Positions 10,769-21,683 of a DNA stretch of 64,000 nt are shown piece by piece. The notes beneath the pieces are model-generated. The model was not told the origin of the DNA. It was given only the letters and a program-made list of their open reading frames with translations, and did not search any database. The translations under genes were made by a program, and so were the position numbers. The stretch lies in NCBI GenBank assembly GCA_910574455.1, contig CAJSYZ010000007.1, positions 3,479,773-3,543,772 of the forward strand, written 5' to 3'. Source of the DNA: Trichaptum fuscoviolaceum. Taxonomy: Eukaryota > Basidiomycota > Agaricomycetes > Hymenochaetales > Trichaptaceae. Numbering within the stretch: the stretch's first letter is position 1; every line of letters begins with the position of its first letter.

Positions 10769-12520
10769 CTACCATGCACTGGTTAGTCTCCCTATGGACC
10801 AAACAATTCCACCACCGCCCACAGGGACGAGGAGCACCCAAACTCCCAGGTCCCATAAAATCCGCCTTCCTAATCTCCTGCGTTGCAGAGCCCGCTCCTT
10901 GCGAATCAGCAACTCCTCTACTTCGGGATCTTGCCCGGAACTAGCCGACGTCCCTGACCCATCGCTCTGCTCCGATGCAGCCCGTTGGATCTGATATGAC
11001 TGTGGAGGGACGAGGATTGAAAGCGGTCGCCGAAATTGGTGCAGAACGATATGGAGGAGCGCAGGGAGGACGTATGTTGAAACAAAGGCAAGGAGAACGG
11101 TAATGTCCTCAAGGATAGGGTAAATGACGTTAGGGAGAAGGGTAAATACAAAGACAAGGATGAGGATGACCGTGGTACTAAGCGTGCGTGGGCGTAATAG
11201 GCGCCGCGCTTGCGGTGGGAGGGGCAAATATATTGGAGGAATAGTGGCAATTAAAGGTGGGATTCCAAGGAGGAGAATGAACGAGGTTAGTGTGGCGATG
11301 AGGATTTGCACTATTCTTGAGTCCTCCTATACCGGACAATCAGACATTATCAACAAGTCAAAGATTGGGAAATTTCAACATACTGGTGGCTGATCATGGA
11401 TGGGTGATTTAACACTTGGAAACAATAAGGGAAGCACCAGAATTGTTCCTAGCAAGCCAGCCCCTGTTGACATTGACGATATTGACAGATAACGCTTCTC
11501 TTTTTGATCGGCGCTGGCCCTCAAACCCATCATTCCAGAGTACAGTTGCAGTGTAGAAACAGAAGAGAAAGTGAAAGCCATAGCGGCTATCGTGAGGAAG
11601 TTAATGCACAAATCTCATGAGTGTGAAGCCAAATTTTACTGATACTTACAAACGTCCTGCAGCAAGCGACCGTGCGCAATCGTTATTGTATCCGAGTCGA
11701 GAGAGCCATTGACGTGCGCGAATATGATTGCACCTAGCCAAGCAATATAGAAGGCATTCGAAACTCCATTTGTATAAACCAGACGCTTGCTCTCGAGTGA
11801 ATGTACGAACGAAAGTGGTGCCAGTACAATCACGAATATGAACGAAAAGAGGAAAGTCGCTGGGATGAACAATATCCTTTCTGGCACCAACGATTCCATT
11901 CTTCCAATCGAATCTTATGAGGGAAAAGTGGTTAGTGGAGATCAGGAATCATAACTCTGGAACTCACGTTTTAAGTACATAACAGACACCAGTAAACGGA
12001 CTGCCCCACTTCCGAACCTAGTTACTGCTTTCATTGTAGACCTGGTTCTCTCCCAACTCCTATCCCTTGCGAATGCTGCCAGCATTATGTCTTCCAACTT
12101 ATTCTTGCGCGTATACCTCGCAAGTAAGAACCATATTTGTCTCGCAAAGACAGACAAGAACGAGAATATGAAAAGCGCTGGCAGGGATATCTTCAGTTCC
12201 GCCTGACTGCTGAGTACCAACATTGCCCCAAGCTTTAAGCACGGTGAGAGGAAATATCCGAAGACAACCGAGGGTGGAAGCGCAAACTCGGCAACTGTTC
12301 GTGTATCAACCATATGAGTCGGGGAGTCACCCCCATCCTCGTCGTCGGAGAAAGACCCCACTCCGCCGTCTTCCTCGTCGTGTACAAGGACAAGAGCTGA
12401 TGTCGAGCGTGTCAGAGGCGTTGTTGGCTGCTGCTCATCATTAGATAAGGAAGACCGGTCCGAATCACTCGAGGGCGTTCGCTGGTGCAGTTGCGGTGAA
12501 GTAGGAGTAGTGGTGGCCAT
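10769..12520 (-). CDS. Multi-pass membrane protein, possible amino-acid/auxin-type transporter
   Basis: Four exons (12520-11968, 11913-11650, 11613-11416, 11310-10769) join to 518 residues. About 90 Ser/Thr/Asp-rich cytosolic residues are followed by 9-11 hydrophobic segments, for example VVFGYFLSPCLKLGAMLVL, ISLPALFIFSFLSVFA, ILFIPATFLFSFIFVIVLA and ILIATLTSFILLLGIPPLI. After a charged loop (EVEELLIRKERALQRRRLG) the C-terminus returns to the membrane with WVLLVPVGGGGIVWSIG. The layout resembles fungal vacuolar amino-acid transporter (SLC38/Aa_trans) proteins, which have a long acidic N-terminus, but I cannot point to a diagnostic motif and leave the substrate open. The fourth acceptor (ATAG before 11310) is the only one nearby that keeps frame. 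Confidence 0.6.
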
Positions 12521-13009
12521 TTCGAAGTCGATGCACCGGGCATACGGAAGTCACAAAGACGAGAAGGTACACAGAATTAGATGACCATGAACGATGTACG
12601 AGGCCACCACGATGAAAGGCAGGAGGAAGCCGTGCTCGGAATGCGCAGTTGCAGCTATTCGAGGACAACCTTGCTTCTGTCGGACTCGGATGCCGCTGTG
12701 GTAACATTCCCACGGCATGGTTGTTCTATGTCGAGTCTACGAATCTACTAAGCATACCGCCATAGCTTAGTGTCAAATATGGTTTGAATCATTGTTAAGT
12801 GCTGTCTAACATTCATTTTACGAGCTGTACGGGTGTAGTGCAGTGGCGCATCAGCCGAAATGAAGATTTCCATTTTACCTTCCGGAGTTTGACCTCCATA
12901 GAAAGCGAGATCAAAAGCTAGCCACGTCTTTAGATAGAAGCTCGTTACATTATCTATACAACACAACGGGAGTACTAGATTGATTGCGATAAACGTACAC
13001 TAGAACAAG
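12521..13009. other. Spacer upstream of membrane-protein gene, downstream of UFD2
   Basis: About 490 bp with no supported ORF. It holds the promoter and 5' UTR of the minus-strand membrane-protein gene and the 3' UTR of UFD2, which lie in tandem. Confidence 0.45.
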
Positions 13010-16000
13010 TTAATCTGCAGAAACATCCATATTGACCACGTCTTGTTCGGGAATATCCAAGGCTGTACTTTTGTTTTTCCTCTCTGACAAGAACGTGTCT
13101 ATCTTGATCTTTAGTTCAGTATCTGAATAATATCATCAGCGATTGAAAATGTACAGGAGGCGAAGCAGGAGTTACCAGGCACAACATCATCTATCGAAAG
13201 GGGCGAACGATTGAATGGATCTTTTGTATCTGACAAAAGATGAGATTTAATCGTAGACCTGTCGACAGTCACCCTCGAAGACGGGAGGATAACAGGGTCG
13301 CGCATGAGCGTAAACATGAGGGGGTCTGCAGTAACCTCAGTCAGTAACCTTCGCTAACCGAGGAAATTTGACATTTTTACCTAAGAATTCATCCGGAATT
13401 TCTCCTAGGTCGTCTTCTGCCTCCATAGTCGCCTTTGTCTCTTCCACCTTCACCACGAAAATCCTCAACTGCTCAATTTCATCCATAGTCTTCAAGCCCC
13501 TCTTAAGCGCAATACCCGCCGCACGCTCAAAGAGCTCCTTCTTATAGCTCCGATCGTCATTTGCAACGGCACGAACGAACTCGCCTTGATCGCTCAGATT
13601 TAAGTAGATTTGGAGTATATCGCTTAGAAGTGTGCGCGGTTCGAAGCGATACTTTTCCCGGTCCTTCACGTTGATATCGTTGCATCGAGGCCCAACGAGG
13701 GCATCGAGATTGTAGTCCAACATCGCTGCTAGACGATCCACGATTTCAGGTACCATAAATGAGGACTTTGTCTCAGCGGTAAAGATCTTCAACATATCGA
13801 CTGTAGATCGACCCAGTGTCGTATAACTTGAGGCAAGTCGCTCCAGAGAACGGAGGGTTCCTTCCCGCTCGCGACGATATTGCAGAGGCTTCGTCTGCCA
13901 TTCAGGGCTATCCATCTCATGCTGAATTGTCGCAATTTGCGTGAGCTCGCTCAGCGATTCGTCCATGAGGTATGTAACATCGTTGATCATGAGGTTGACA
14001 AATTTAACAAATTTATCGCTGCGCCTAAAGGTACGTTTGCATGAAATGTCACTAAGTATCTCCGTAGTATTTATAACAAAAAAACGAACTGAGATTCCGT
14101 CTTCAAAGCTTGACGATGTGTAGGATTATTCCAGATGGCCTTCAAGATGTATGCAATATTGCGCCTTCCAATATACAGTAAGTAAAATTCGATGAAAGCA
14201 CCCAGGGTAATTACCTGGCATCTGTATCATGGATTTAGTTACAGAGTTCAATTTTAATACATGATCTTAGCACTCACTGAATTTATCATAAAACTGGGAG
14301 CTCGCTCCGGTTTGTTCGACCTCTGGAGGTAAAGGTCAGATCGGACTGTTTCCCAAGGAGACGGTTACCGAATACCTATGTAGAATGACATGAGCGCCGG
14401 CATGAGGTGCTTCAGTGCAAATGGATGGGAATTAAGCGCTCCACCCAGCACACCACTCGCATCGCGTCCATAGCTGAGAGTGCCCCAGAAGATCGTCTAC
14501 TCCGTTCACGTGTAGGTTAGTAAAGAACCAACATCTTAGCACGCTCACAGAAACTGACTTCGTTTATCTTCGCCTTTAAGAACGGATTATTGATATACCA
14601 CGAGGACCGCAAAAACGTAAGAGCCCAGGTGATTAGTTCGTTTTTTCCAGTTAAATCGAAGCTCTTCGGCGAGTTCCTGTACAAATGGGTTAGAAGCGTA
14701 CAGCTGCTCTGGAAAGAACAGTGGATCACCTCATAAGGAACAGTAGAAAGTCTACGACATCCTCAATGAAATATTCAGGAAGCATCTTGAATTCCAACGG
14801 AATCTCTTGGGGTAATGGCACTCTGCACAATTAAACACTCTGCCAAGATCTGGCAGGAAACTGTACTTACTCAACACAAGGGTCTGGATGTTTCTTCATC
14901 GGGTCGACCAACCTGACCAGCCACGTCTCCAGGAAATTTGTGAATCCAAGTTGCCGGAAAATGAACTCCGGATCAACCAACTGGACTTGGTAGGCAAACT
15001 GCTCCATGTGGGACTTTGCCAATTCTCTCTAAAGAATTATTAGTGGACACAAAGGTGAAATATTCCAAGTTTCAGTTTACCTTGGCAACTTCGATAGCAG
15101 CTTGTGTACGTATATAGAAGGGGGACTGACACAAAAGTAGGGGCTTAGTACCAAAGTAATGCGTGGGACGATGGTAAGTTTCATACGCTTGGTGGAAGAG
15201 ATCCTAAACTTGAATTTAAGAAGTCTAGATGTCGCTTGAGTTCGTCAGCTTGCTTGTATAGCTCATCAAAGCTCTGCAGGGTTCGGTTCAAGCCAAGGTG
15301 GTTCATTGCAGCTAAGAGATAAAATATGTCGGAGATGAAGTTCGGTGCCGGGCCTACATCCGAAGTTCGTCAATATTCTTGCCATGCTATCAAGTGGAGC
15401 TGCACTCACCTCCCGATGATTGTACTTCCTTCACCCACTCACTCACTTCTTCGCTCGTCGCTTTCATGCGAGTCTCTTCTTTCGCATCTATTCGTGCCGA
15501 CCGACCTAAATAGCATGGATCAATACGGTCTATTTTCGAGTATTTCGCATCCATGAAAGGCTCTGCAAAACGCAAAAGAATAGCCTGCAAGTTGATCATG
15601 AAGCCATCCGATGCCACGGTGTCTGGTTCTACCTGTATAAGGAATGGTCACTCAAAGTAGTCTATGTGGGAAATACGAAAGAAGTACCTGCATGCCACCT
15701 CGTTTGACATTTAATGATATTACCCTTGAAAAGTACTGAAGGACAGCCTCGCGTGATTCAGACGAGGCACGCACAAATGCGTTGAAAATTTGGAACAAAG
15801 TCGATTGTATGCTTTTGAGCGTTCCTCTCAGACTTGCGTTGGAAGAGTCTATATCTGCCCTCGTCCTTTTTTCTGGTTCAGAGAAATACGACTCGGCGAT
15901 TTTCGGCTAAACCATTCTTTAGCATGTCTACACGAAGAAAGGAGGGAAATAACGAACCCATTCTCGTCCAAACACACTCAAGCGCAAAAGCGGTCCCATC

Positions 16001-17403
16001 AAACTCGTAGTCTCGAATGTAGGTGCCGAGGCTTCCTGTGGGTTCCATTCTGGTAAAAGCGGGATCATCGCCGCTATGGGCTTAAGAGCTACTAGCGCTT
16101 CCATCCCACCCAGCACACCACGCCAGCCGGCGTCCGCGCCACTAATGCCATCTGGCCGTGCAAGCGACTCATGGAAAAGAAGTTGATTGACTACTAGGCC
16201 AAGGACGGCGGGCAAGTCGCCGTCGGGATTGAAGCGGGTGACCAGGTCCCTGAGAAATTGCGGAACTTCGTCGGAGGTGAGGAGGGAACCGGATGAGCTT
16301 GAGAGTGGTCCAGTCAGGCTGGACATCGAGAGAAGAGCTTGTACCAGTTCTGGTGGACCGGTCGGTTTACTGTATCGGATTTGTACAGTTTCCCAGTGAT
16401 AGATTAAAGACAACCCTCACCTTTGAGTTTGAGAGAACATATCGGGATCCTGTAAATCGAGGCCAGCATAGCTAATGATCAAGTTCCGTAGTGTATCCAA
16501 CACCGCATTTGCGCTTTGAAAATCTGGTGGGGAGTAGTTCTGATAGGATCATATAGCTGATGCCTGATAAAGGACTGAACGACAACAGACCTTCTTGGTG
16601 AGACCAGTCTTCACAGAGTTCAGTCGTTTCCAGCAGCCCACTAAGTACTCGAACACTGTTTCGTTCTCTGGAAGTGATGCCAAAACGTTCACATAGTCGA
16701 GGTCATCCCTGGACGATTTATCGTCAGAGCACTCAGTACAATAGGCAACTTGCGAAGCTAAGTCAAACATACGACATTGCGTCCGGATTCACATCTAGCC
16801 TAGCGATCAGCAGGCGGTCTGCCATTTCTGAGCTTAGCCTGAAAGGTTTTCTTGCACCTTGGGGGCCCGTTAGCAACAGCATGATACAAAAGACATCACT
16901 AAGCACCTGTTCGCTCAGACTCTAGCTCCTCTTGGAGATACTTCAGCCAGACCGGCTCCCAATTCTTCTCTTTGGCATGATCACGCTTAAGGGAAGCTTA
17001 ATGATTGAGATATCAACGTAGTATATATTTATGACTCACATCAAGAGTGACTTGCAACACAAATCCTACAACATCATGCTCCCAAGTTGGTAGATCAAGC
17101 TTCGCGGGTCCTTGGGGAGGTTTCCTCGCAGGTGCTGCTGTAGACGTTGTGGCGGGTGTCTTTGCCGATACAGTAGGCTTCGGTATTGGCTTTAACACGG
17201 GAGTAGGTGTTGGAGGCGGTGGTGTAGCCGGCTTTGACGTAGAAGGACCAGGTGAAGGACTTGGAGTAGGGCCTGCGAGCTTGGCAAGCCTCTTCAAGCG
17301 AACCTGACGAGAAACGTTGGTGAGCACAATATCGTTGTGCGACAGAGTAATAGACTACCTTCTCTGCATCATCCATGGGTGTATGCGTTCGCTCATCGCT
17401 CAT
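13010..17403 (-). CDS. UFD2: Ubiquitin conjugation factor E4 (Ufd2), U-box type
   Basis: A 4.4-kb gene with more than ten short introns; I give only its ends and landmarks. It starts [15 protein letters not shown] at 17403, then a Pro/Thr-rich linker ([19 protein letters not shown]), and ends with [18 protein letters not shown] and TAA at 13012-13010. The largest exon (13990 to about 13380) belongs to the Ufd2 core armadillo-like domain and ends [10 protein letters not shown]. That leads into the U-box exon (13317-13180) reading [20 protein letters not shown] and [16 protein letters not shown], the signature of E4 enzymes. Ufd2 extends short ubiquitin chains on substrates handed over by Cdc48/p97 before proteasomal degradation, and acts in cytosol and nucleus. 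Expected length is about 1,050 residues, in line with the family. The start is supported by the divergent neighbour only 194 bp away. Confidence 0.9.
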
Positions 17404-17597
17404 TGCTGCGTCAAAGTAGATAGAGAGAAGTAGACGAGCCTTCGAGAATCAGAGAGAACTGCCTAATGTAGGCGAGGCAGACGCGTCCACCCGTGGCCCA
17501 CAGTCACGAGCGTTCAAGTTGGCCTAAATTTCATTACTTGGTCACTGACACTGACCTTGTTTTCCTTCTACTCGTTGTCTTTTGTCCTTCAGGAGAC
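17404..17597. promoter_or_regulatory. Short bidirectional promoter, UFD2 / bL35m
   Basis: Only 194 bp separate the divergent start codons of UFD2 (17403, minus) and the bL35m gene (17598, plus), so both promoters and 5' UTRs must lie here. I see no clear TATA box; the stretch carries pyrimidine-rich tracts before each ATG. The assignment is positional. Confidence 0.5.
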
Positions 17598-17917
17598 ATG
17601 CTTGGCTTGTCTTTATTGACTCGAACTCGGTCGTTCTCTACGACGGCCGCAGCACAGTTTCCGAAACTTAAAAGCCACCAAGGGGCAAAAAAGCGTTGGA
17701 CGGCGATTGCCAATGGAAAATTCAAGCGGGTGTGTCTTCTTGGCCTACCATCACTTTTATGAAGGCTGACCCGTAAGATGATATGACGAAGGCTCAAGCC
17801 GGTCATCAGCACTTGAATGAGCACAAGAGGCCTGCAAGAAAGAATCGCTTAGCCCAGACAGCATACTCTTCACAAACACAAACTGCCACTCTCAAGAAAC
17901 TTCTTCCTTATGCTTGA
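17598..17917 (+). CDS. MRPL35: Mitochondrial large-subunit ribosomal protein bL35m
   Basis: Two exons (17598-17729 and 17792-17917) give 85 residues. The first 20 residues (MLGLSLLTRTRSFSTTAAAQ) are a mitochondrial targeting peptide, rich in R, S and T and lacking acids. The body has the bL35 signature: KLKSHQGAKKRWTAIANGKF, where bacterial L35 reads KT-x-AAKRF-x-GSGKFKR, then HQHLNEHKRPARKNRL. The protein binds 23S-type rRNA in the mitoribosome. The length, strong positive charge and lack of any other domain all fit. Confidence 0.85.
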
Positions 17918-18370
17918 GTAGTCGGGTATGGTGGATGATATCACGGAAACTGTAAGTTTTAATTTCGCTGCAATTCGCCGTTATTCAATCAACGATTGTT
18001 GCCAGTATGAAACATTGTTGCGTTGAAGTCAGACAGGTCGCATAACGCCAAATTGCGAGGGTTTTATCGTCTTCAACTTACGTTACGAGATTGTGTAATT
18101 TAATCAGCGCTCGACACATAGGCGCACCTCGACTGCATGCATGGCCGGATGTCCGTTAACAGCTGTGCGCTAGCTTGGCGACGCTGCTATATAATTCAAC
18201 AACCGTTACGCATCTTCTCTCTCAGTACTCTAAAATCTAAACTGGATCCTGCAAAACAAAGCTCCATAGCTGGTTATCGCCACCACTGTCAGTTATGAGC
18301 TCTGCCGTATTCTTATCTGGTGCTGTTACTTGGATCACCTATTAAAGTGCTTATTGGATCTTATTTCTCG
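17918..18370. other. Gene-free spacer
   Basis: About 450 bp downstream of the bL35m gene, AT-rich, without a supported ORF or repeat. It contains the 3' sides of both flanking genes. Confidence 0.4.
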
Positions 18371-18997
18371 TCATCGACAAAAGGGGAGGAAACTAACAGT
18401 ATTGATGTCCGTGGCGAGGAGATTTCCACCGTTGGATATCACATCGTCAAAAGGGGTCATTCTTCGAACACATTGAACATTACAAACCCAATGGTTAACG
18501 GTGGACGTACTTGAAAACGGTCGGGCTGGAATCCACAGGCAAAAGAATCCATGCCAAAGGTGCACCTCCTTGGACTAGTCGTTGGGTCTGATGGCCGCAT
18601 CTGTGTTATTTATCCCGTTATCTGGTGAGTCACCCGTTACACTCACGGATGTGTCGACTCGAATGTATCCACCCAGACCATTGAACTGCGGCTCGTTATT
18701 GAGCGCACCGACGGACTGGAGTGTGAATACAGTTTGATTCGTGCTCGATGGGTATACTAAGTACTTCCACTGTCCGTCTTTAAGTATCCATGGATCACCA
18801 TAAACAGTCAAAACACGTACAATCTGGTTATTCGTTATAGGCGAGTTAACAGAATAGGACAAGATGGGATTTTCATCAATCGTTCCAGGGATGGTGTTTC
18901 CATTCTCGTTGTCGAGTACGTGTGGCACCACGTTCGCAGCTGCCGCATTCTGGACAATATAGGTATTGCCGCTAACCGGCAAAACGGAGTTGGACAT
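18371..18997 (-). CDS. Small protein of unknown function, possibly beta-trefoil
   Basis: Three exons (18997-18647, 18587-18511, 18461-18371) join to 172 residues with canonical donors GTGAGT and GTACGT. There is no signal peptide or membrane segment. The chain is rich in N, V, P and T with alternating hydrophobics and short Gly/Asn turns (SGNTYIVQNAAAANVV, WKYLVYPSSTNQTVF, APLAWILLPVDSSPTVFK). This spacing resembles small cytosolic basidiomycete beta-trefoil proteins such as ricin-B-like lectins or mycocypin-type protease inhibitors, but no diagnostic motif is present and the match is only by feel. A degraded paralogue of exons 2 and 3 lies at 19791-20104, showing a local duplication. The single-exon alternative ending AAIRPND is less likely, because the spliced form is the one conserved in the paralogue. 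Confidence 0.6.
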
Positions 18998-19790
18998 GCT
19001 ATCGTCAGTCGACGAGATAAGATCTTCTTTGAGGTGATACTCTCAGGCGTCTACGGTGAATGCTCGTAGACTATGCATCTTTTATACGCCTTCTTCGGAT
19101 ACGTCTAATCAGGCACTAGTCGACTTATCCTGTTCTCCCGCAGAATCGCTCCTTGCGCAATCCCGCGAGTCTTGGCATTACTAGTTGCACTTAACCTCCA
19201 GGAACACCTTAATTGATTGTTTCTCCGTAAACACCATCCCTGCCTTACAGACAGATTATCGGAAAAATTACGTGGATATGGCTGCGTTGCAATTAAGTAG
19301 CCCATGGCACACCGACCCAGAGTTATCGACCGATTCGTCTTAGAGAATCATGCGTATGAATGCCGCTCCGCAAGAAGGCGCTTCTCGACTAGCTTATTGT
19401 TCAGTCTTGCCTTACTCGAGAATGATCCTTGCATGTACATTTTTGTCTTTCTTTGAGCGCGTACGTGCATCCGTTCGTATACCGCTTACTGAGGCAACTG
19501 ATATTAGGCATACCGTTAGGTCTTTGTTATTGTCGGTCGGGATTTAATGGCTCGTCCATCGCTTAACCGAGAAGATAGCTACGTGAGAGTACTCGAGGGG
19601 GCGAAGAGCTAGGGTGTGTGTGTGTGAAAGAACGCCATTCGACGTCTACAATCAAATATGACTGATATATTTCCTCCAGACCATATTGACACCCATACAT
19701 GTACGTTACTACTCCACATTAAATGAAAAGCAAAGAGATCTCCTTCCATGAGCCTTGCTAAGCCCCTCTTTCTTTCTGGCCCTCATTCAT
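18998..19790. other. Gene-free spacer between paralogous genes
   Basis: Nearly 800 bp with no supported gene. The part just right of 18997 should be the promoter of the 172-residue gene. A short GT run lies near 19614-19626. Confidence 0.4.
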
Positions 19791-20104
19791 ATTCAAATAA
19801 TGCCTTAGTCAACAGGGTCTTGCGTATGAACTGCCAGAACTGAGGGATGTTATTTTCTGAATAAAAGTAAGTAAAACCAATCTCAAGGGGGAAAAGAACT
19901 CCGTGCTGACTGGGTTGATATCTGTAGCGAGTAAAGTGCCGTTGCCTGAAATTATATCGTCGAAAGGGATCATCCTTAACGAAAAAGTTTGTCAGGGCCT
20001 GAAACATTTTTCTACAGTTTGGAACCTACTTAAAAGCATTTTTGCTGGAGGGCGGATACGAGTCTCCATGCCATTGGAGCCCCACCTTGGACAAGCTTTT
20101 GTGT
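19791..20104 (-). pseudogene. 5'-truncated paralogue of the 18371-18997 gene
   Basis: Two segments match exons 2 and 3 of the neighbouring gene. At 20104-20030 the frame reads QKLVQGGAPMAW (neighbour: QRLVQGGAPLAW), starting right after a CAG acceptor and ending at a GTAGGT donor, as in the parent. At about 19985-19910 it reads DPFDDIISGNGTLLATDIN (neighbour: TPFDDVISNGGNLLATDIN). The first exon, about two thirds of the protein, is missing: the DNA to the right of 20110 shows no similarity to it. The exon-2 remnant is 75 instead of 77 nt, so the frame is also broken. The gene was probably duplicated in tandem and then decayed at the edge of the repeat-rich zone. Confidence 0.65.
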
Positions 20105-20543
20105 CTGCGGAATGATTTGTGTAAGTTACGCATTTTTGGACAGTACTAAACACCCCCTTAGGGGTACCTCTTAGATGAGAACCTAACGTGTTTAAGTGTG
20201 GCCTAAGTGATACCAGATTTTGCTCCTATCCCAACCGGAGTAAATTTGGGTATCCCAAATGAGTCTTGGGGTACCCAAAGATAGTAATAAACTCCTCTTG
20301 TAGAAGCTTGTTATAGAATATCATTTATTGTATTGCTTGTAGTCTAACTGCTTTCACGCTTCAAGTCTTTTGACTTCAATATAGTGTAGTAGTGAGACAT
20401 CTGCAGATTATTTTGTTGATTCTCAGTTCTATTATTAGTCTACAATTCAGCAAGGGTTCAAGCCTCCGTGTGTGCGATAATAAATTGAGGCCTTTTTTAA
20501 ATCTCACACAATTGAAAGTGATAATACGGATTTCATTGCAAGT
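20105..20543. other. AT-rich spacer at the edge of the repeat zone
   Basis: No gene seen. It contains a small group of related short words around GGGTATCCC/GGGGTACCC near 20160-20280. It ends exactly at the first hAT-type terminus (TAGAGCATGACACGGGTG at 20544). Confidence 0.4.
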
Positions 20544-20942
20544 TAGAGCATGACACGGGTGCACCCGGATCCGTGAAGCGCAGGTACCTGCGCAAAAAAA
20601 CTGATACCTGGATCCGACCCGGGACCGTGGGAAACGGATCCGGGTCTACCTGGACCCGTTACCTGCAGGTATCACAGGTACCTGATACGACCCGCAGGTA
20701 ATTAACAGTAAGTAGAGTAGAAATGAGATAGAATAGAAAAAATAACATACAAAATGTCCTGAAGGTGGTCAGCCTTGCATGGACCACAACCATTCGAAGG
20801 CGAAGGTGGTGTGGCCGCAATAGCGGGTGAAGAAACAGTATGGGGGAAAGAAAGGCGACGCCTTGCCAGGCGTCCTGTGGGCGAGTTCGCAACGAGCTCG
20901 CCAGCGCAGCAGGCAAGCTGACCTAGGGGGGTGTAGCAGGAG
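20544..20942 (-). mobile_element. hAT-B end fragment (reverse orientation)
   Basis: Starts with the terminal inverted repeat TAGAGCATGACACGGGTG and continues with about 160 bp of GGTACCTGC-type subterminal repeats. These match, in reverse complement, the right end of hAT-B1 at 54955-55123. The following 200 bp (to about 20920) also match the interior next to that end. No partner terminus with a matching 8-bp duplication of TTGCAAGT was found, so this is a partial copy cut off by the next element at 20943. Confidence 0.75.
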
Positions 20943-21683
20943 TAGAGCATGACACGGGTGCAGGTCACCCGTGGGTACCTGCAGGTACCTGCACTCAAAT
21001 ACCTGCGGTTCCAGGTGCACCTGTGTGCAGGTACCTGGTTCCCACGCTTACCTGCGGATCCAGGTTTGGATTTTTATTGCCCAGGTACCTGGCCGGGTAC
21101 CTGCAGATACCCGGTAAATCACGTGCACTCATCTTGAGTGCGACGAACGCAACCATGTACCATTACTTTCACCTACATTCTACTCGACATGGCCACTCCT
21201 GAGCTCTCTCGAAGCTCCCTATGGAAGTTATACTTAATCCTTTGGCCCCGCTGACTACAACGACAACCTCGAGCCCGATGACCGCCTCCGCGCCAATTGC
21301 GCGCTGGTCTGCGACGCATCTGCGCTCGGACAGCGCCTGCAAGTCCTCTTCGCCATCTTCAAAGCCGCCTACTACGACGACAACGTGCGCCATGACCACC
21401 TCCTCACCAACTGCGCGCTTGTCAGCGCCCTCCCGCCTGCCGCGCTCTCTTCGCGAGACCGCGAGACCACAGCCGCTTGTCGCCCTCGACATGCTGCTGC
21501 TCGTCCGGCAACCGCAACACCCACCGTCGTCTGGACTCATGAAGCCGTGCCACAAGCGGTACGCGTCGTCAGCCAACTTCCACCGTCGTAACCCCCTATT
21601 ATACTTGATCCCCTAGGCCCTGCCAACTTCGATAACGACCTCGAGCCCGATGGCCGCCTCCTCGCCCAGTCCTGCCAGCTAAA
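20943..21683 (+). mobile_element. hAT-B left-end fragment (forward orientation)
   Basis: Begins with TAGAGCATGACACGGGTG at 20943, followed by subterminal GGTACCTGC repeats that match the left end of hAT-B1 (36811-37065), and then a coding-like interior. The segment at about 21340-21530 (FAIFKAAYYDDNVRHD and LLTNCALVSALPPAALS) is also found at 53935-54080 in hAT-B1, so it belongs to the element. This copy keeps 21190-21345, which hAT-B1 lacks. The right terminus is missing; the palindrome at 21684 begins instead. Confidence 0.7.

Noticed and set aside
20544..21130. Dense GGTACCTGC repeats considered as a CRISPR-like or satellite array
   Set aside because: Repeats are irregular in spacing and orientation, and always sit next to the same 18-bp TIR with 8-bp duplications, so they are subterminal repeats of hAT-type elements.
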